Below, one piece after another: positions 5,720 to 5,972 of a stretch of DNA of 5,972 bases. The stretch covers positions 1 through 5,972 of the forward strand of contig CAJONN010000175.1 in the NCBI GenBank assembly GCA_905235955.1. The letters run 5' to 3'. The notes beneath the pieces are model-generated. The model saw nothing but the letters and a program-made list of their open reading frames with translations, was not told the origin of the DNA and did not search any database. Origin of the DNA: an uncultured Marinilabiliaceae bacterium. GTDB taxonomy: Bacteria > Bacteroidota > Bacteroidia > Bacteroidales > Marinilabiliaceae. The translations under genes were made by a program, and so were the position numbers. The first letter of the stretch is position 1, and each line of letters opens with the position of its first letter.

Positions 5720-5972
5720 TTACTTTGCAAAACTTAATTGATGCGAACTTATCGTGCTTGCAAGGCGGAATATGTATTGATGCAATCCTATTCGTTTCAA
5801 TATGTAACTTATTGCAATTGGAATAGTTGTGCTTAATATGAGGTTGCAAATAACGTTTGGAACAATCGCCGTTAGACCAATATGCGGGAGAACACTGCGA
5901 AGACTTGCTGTAAGGAAACAATGAATTACATATATCTCCAAACAATATTCACCGCATAACCTAAATAGCTTG
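5720..5972 (-). CDS. Acyltransferase-3 family membrane protein, C-terminal fragment (cut by window edge)
   Basis: Only the last 83 residues are present; the frame is open to the right edge and ends in TAA at 5720-5722. The fragment has the closing pattern of the acyltransferase-3 (OafA/WecH-like) integral membrane O-acyltransferases: a short basic stretch, G-E-Y-x-L-E-I-Y-V-I-H (residues 7-17 of the fragment), then two hydrophobic segments (about 11-29 and 40-58) that would be the final transmembrane helices, and a short polar tail. The G-x-x-S-L-x-I-Y-x-x-H pattern is typical of the penultimate helix in this family. Such proteins usually acetylate or succinylate cell-surface sugars, but the substrate cannot be read from this end. 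The TTG at 5941 is in frame but is not a start, since coding similarity continues upstream of it. It is a different transcription unit from fhs, given the terminator between them. Confidence 0.72.
   Translation of the reverse strand, partial: KLFRLCGEYCLEIYVIHCFLTASLRSVLPHIGLTAIVPNVICNLILSTTIPIAISYILKRIGLHQYIFRLASTISSHQLSFAK

Noticed and set aside
5595..5945. 116-codon minus-strand frame overlapping the right-hand end
   Set aside because: It overlaps the acyltransferase-3 C-terminus in another frame, runs through the terminator and ends just before fhs; the acyltransferase frame has recognisable family pattern and this one does not.

Overview
The window looks like a piece of chromosome from an anaerobic member of the Bacteroidales/Bacteroidota. 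The evidence is: Bacteroidota-style promoters (a TAnnTTTG -7 box with no clear Shine-Dalgarno before the starts); an Ig-like (Big_5/SbsA-type) lipoprotein of the kind found in this phylum, with its N-terminal C-x-N-P-G-T-P-S-G-G-P motif and C-terminal N-G-x-W-D-x-G-N-Y...Q-P-E-K motif; a rubredoxin-first ('reverse') rubrerythrin typical of anaerobes; and an ATP-dependent formate-tetrahydrofolate ligase. I cannot fix the genus from the sequence. All confident genes lie on the minus strand, so in transcription order the window reads from right to left.

Right end (5720-5972): the last 83 codons of an acyltransferase-3 type membrane protein cut by the window edge, followed by a good intrinsic terminator (5672-5695). 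Then comes fhs (3921-5591), complete, with its own candidate promoter. It ends in a hairpin plus T-run that is one copy of a dispersed ~60-bp repeat.

Middle: a second transcription unit starts with the Ig-like lipoprotein (1813-3714), followed after only 4 nt by tadA (1350-1808), the tRNA wobble adenosine deaminase. The upstream TTG start of the lipoprotein frame is rejected: the ATG at 3714 gives a perfect lipoprotein signal peptide and sits just downstream of a -7 box.

Left part: a Fur-family, PerR-like regulator (842-1264) and a reverse rubrerythrin (250-816), 25 nt apart. Together they make a compact peroxide-defence operon: a metal-dependent peroxide sensor next to an NADH-linked H2O2 reductase. 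The intergenic region before the regulator carries an exact 12-bp inverted repeat and four TTACA/TGTAA half-sites overlapping the candidate promoter, which suggests autoregulation.

The most notable structure not explained by the genes is a pair of ~60-bp hairpin repeats (166-225 and 3823-3886) in opposite orientation, nearly identical, which bracket the four-gene block lipoprotein-tadA-regulator-rubrerythrin. The leftmost ~165 bases hold no convincing gene and look like an intergenic repeat-type sequence. I found no RNA gene, CRISPR array, insertion sequence or clearly new defence-like system here; the window is mostly ordinary housekeeping and stress-defence genes.
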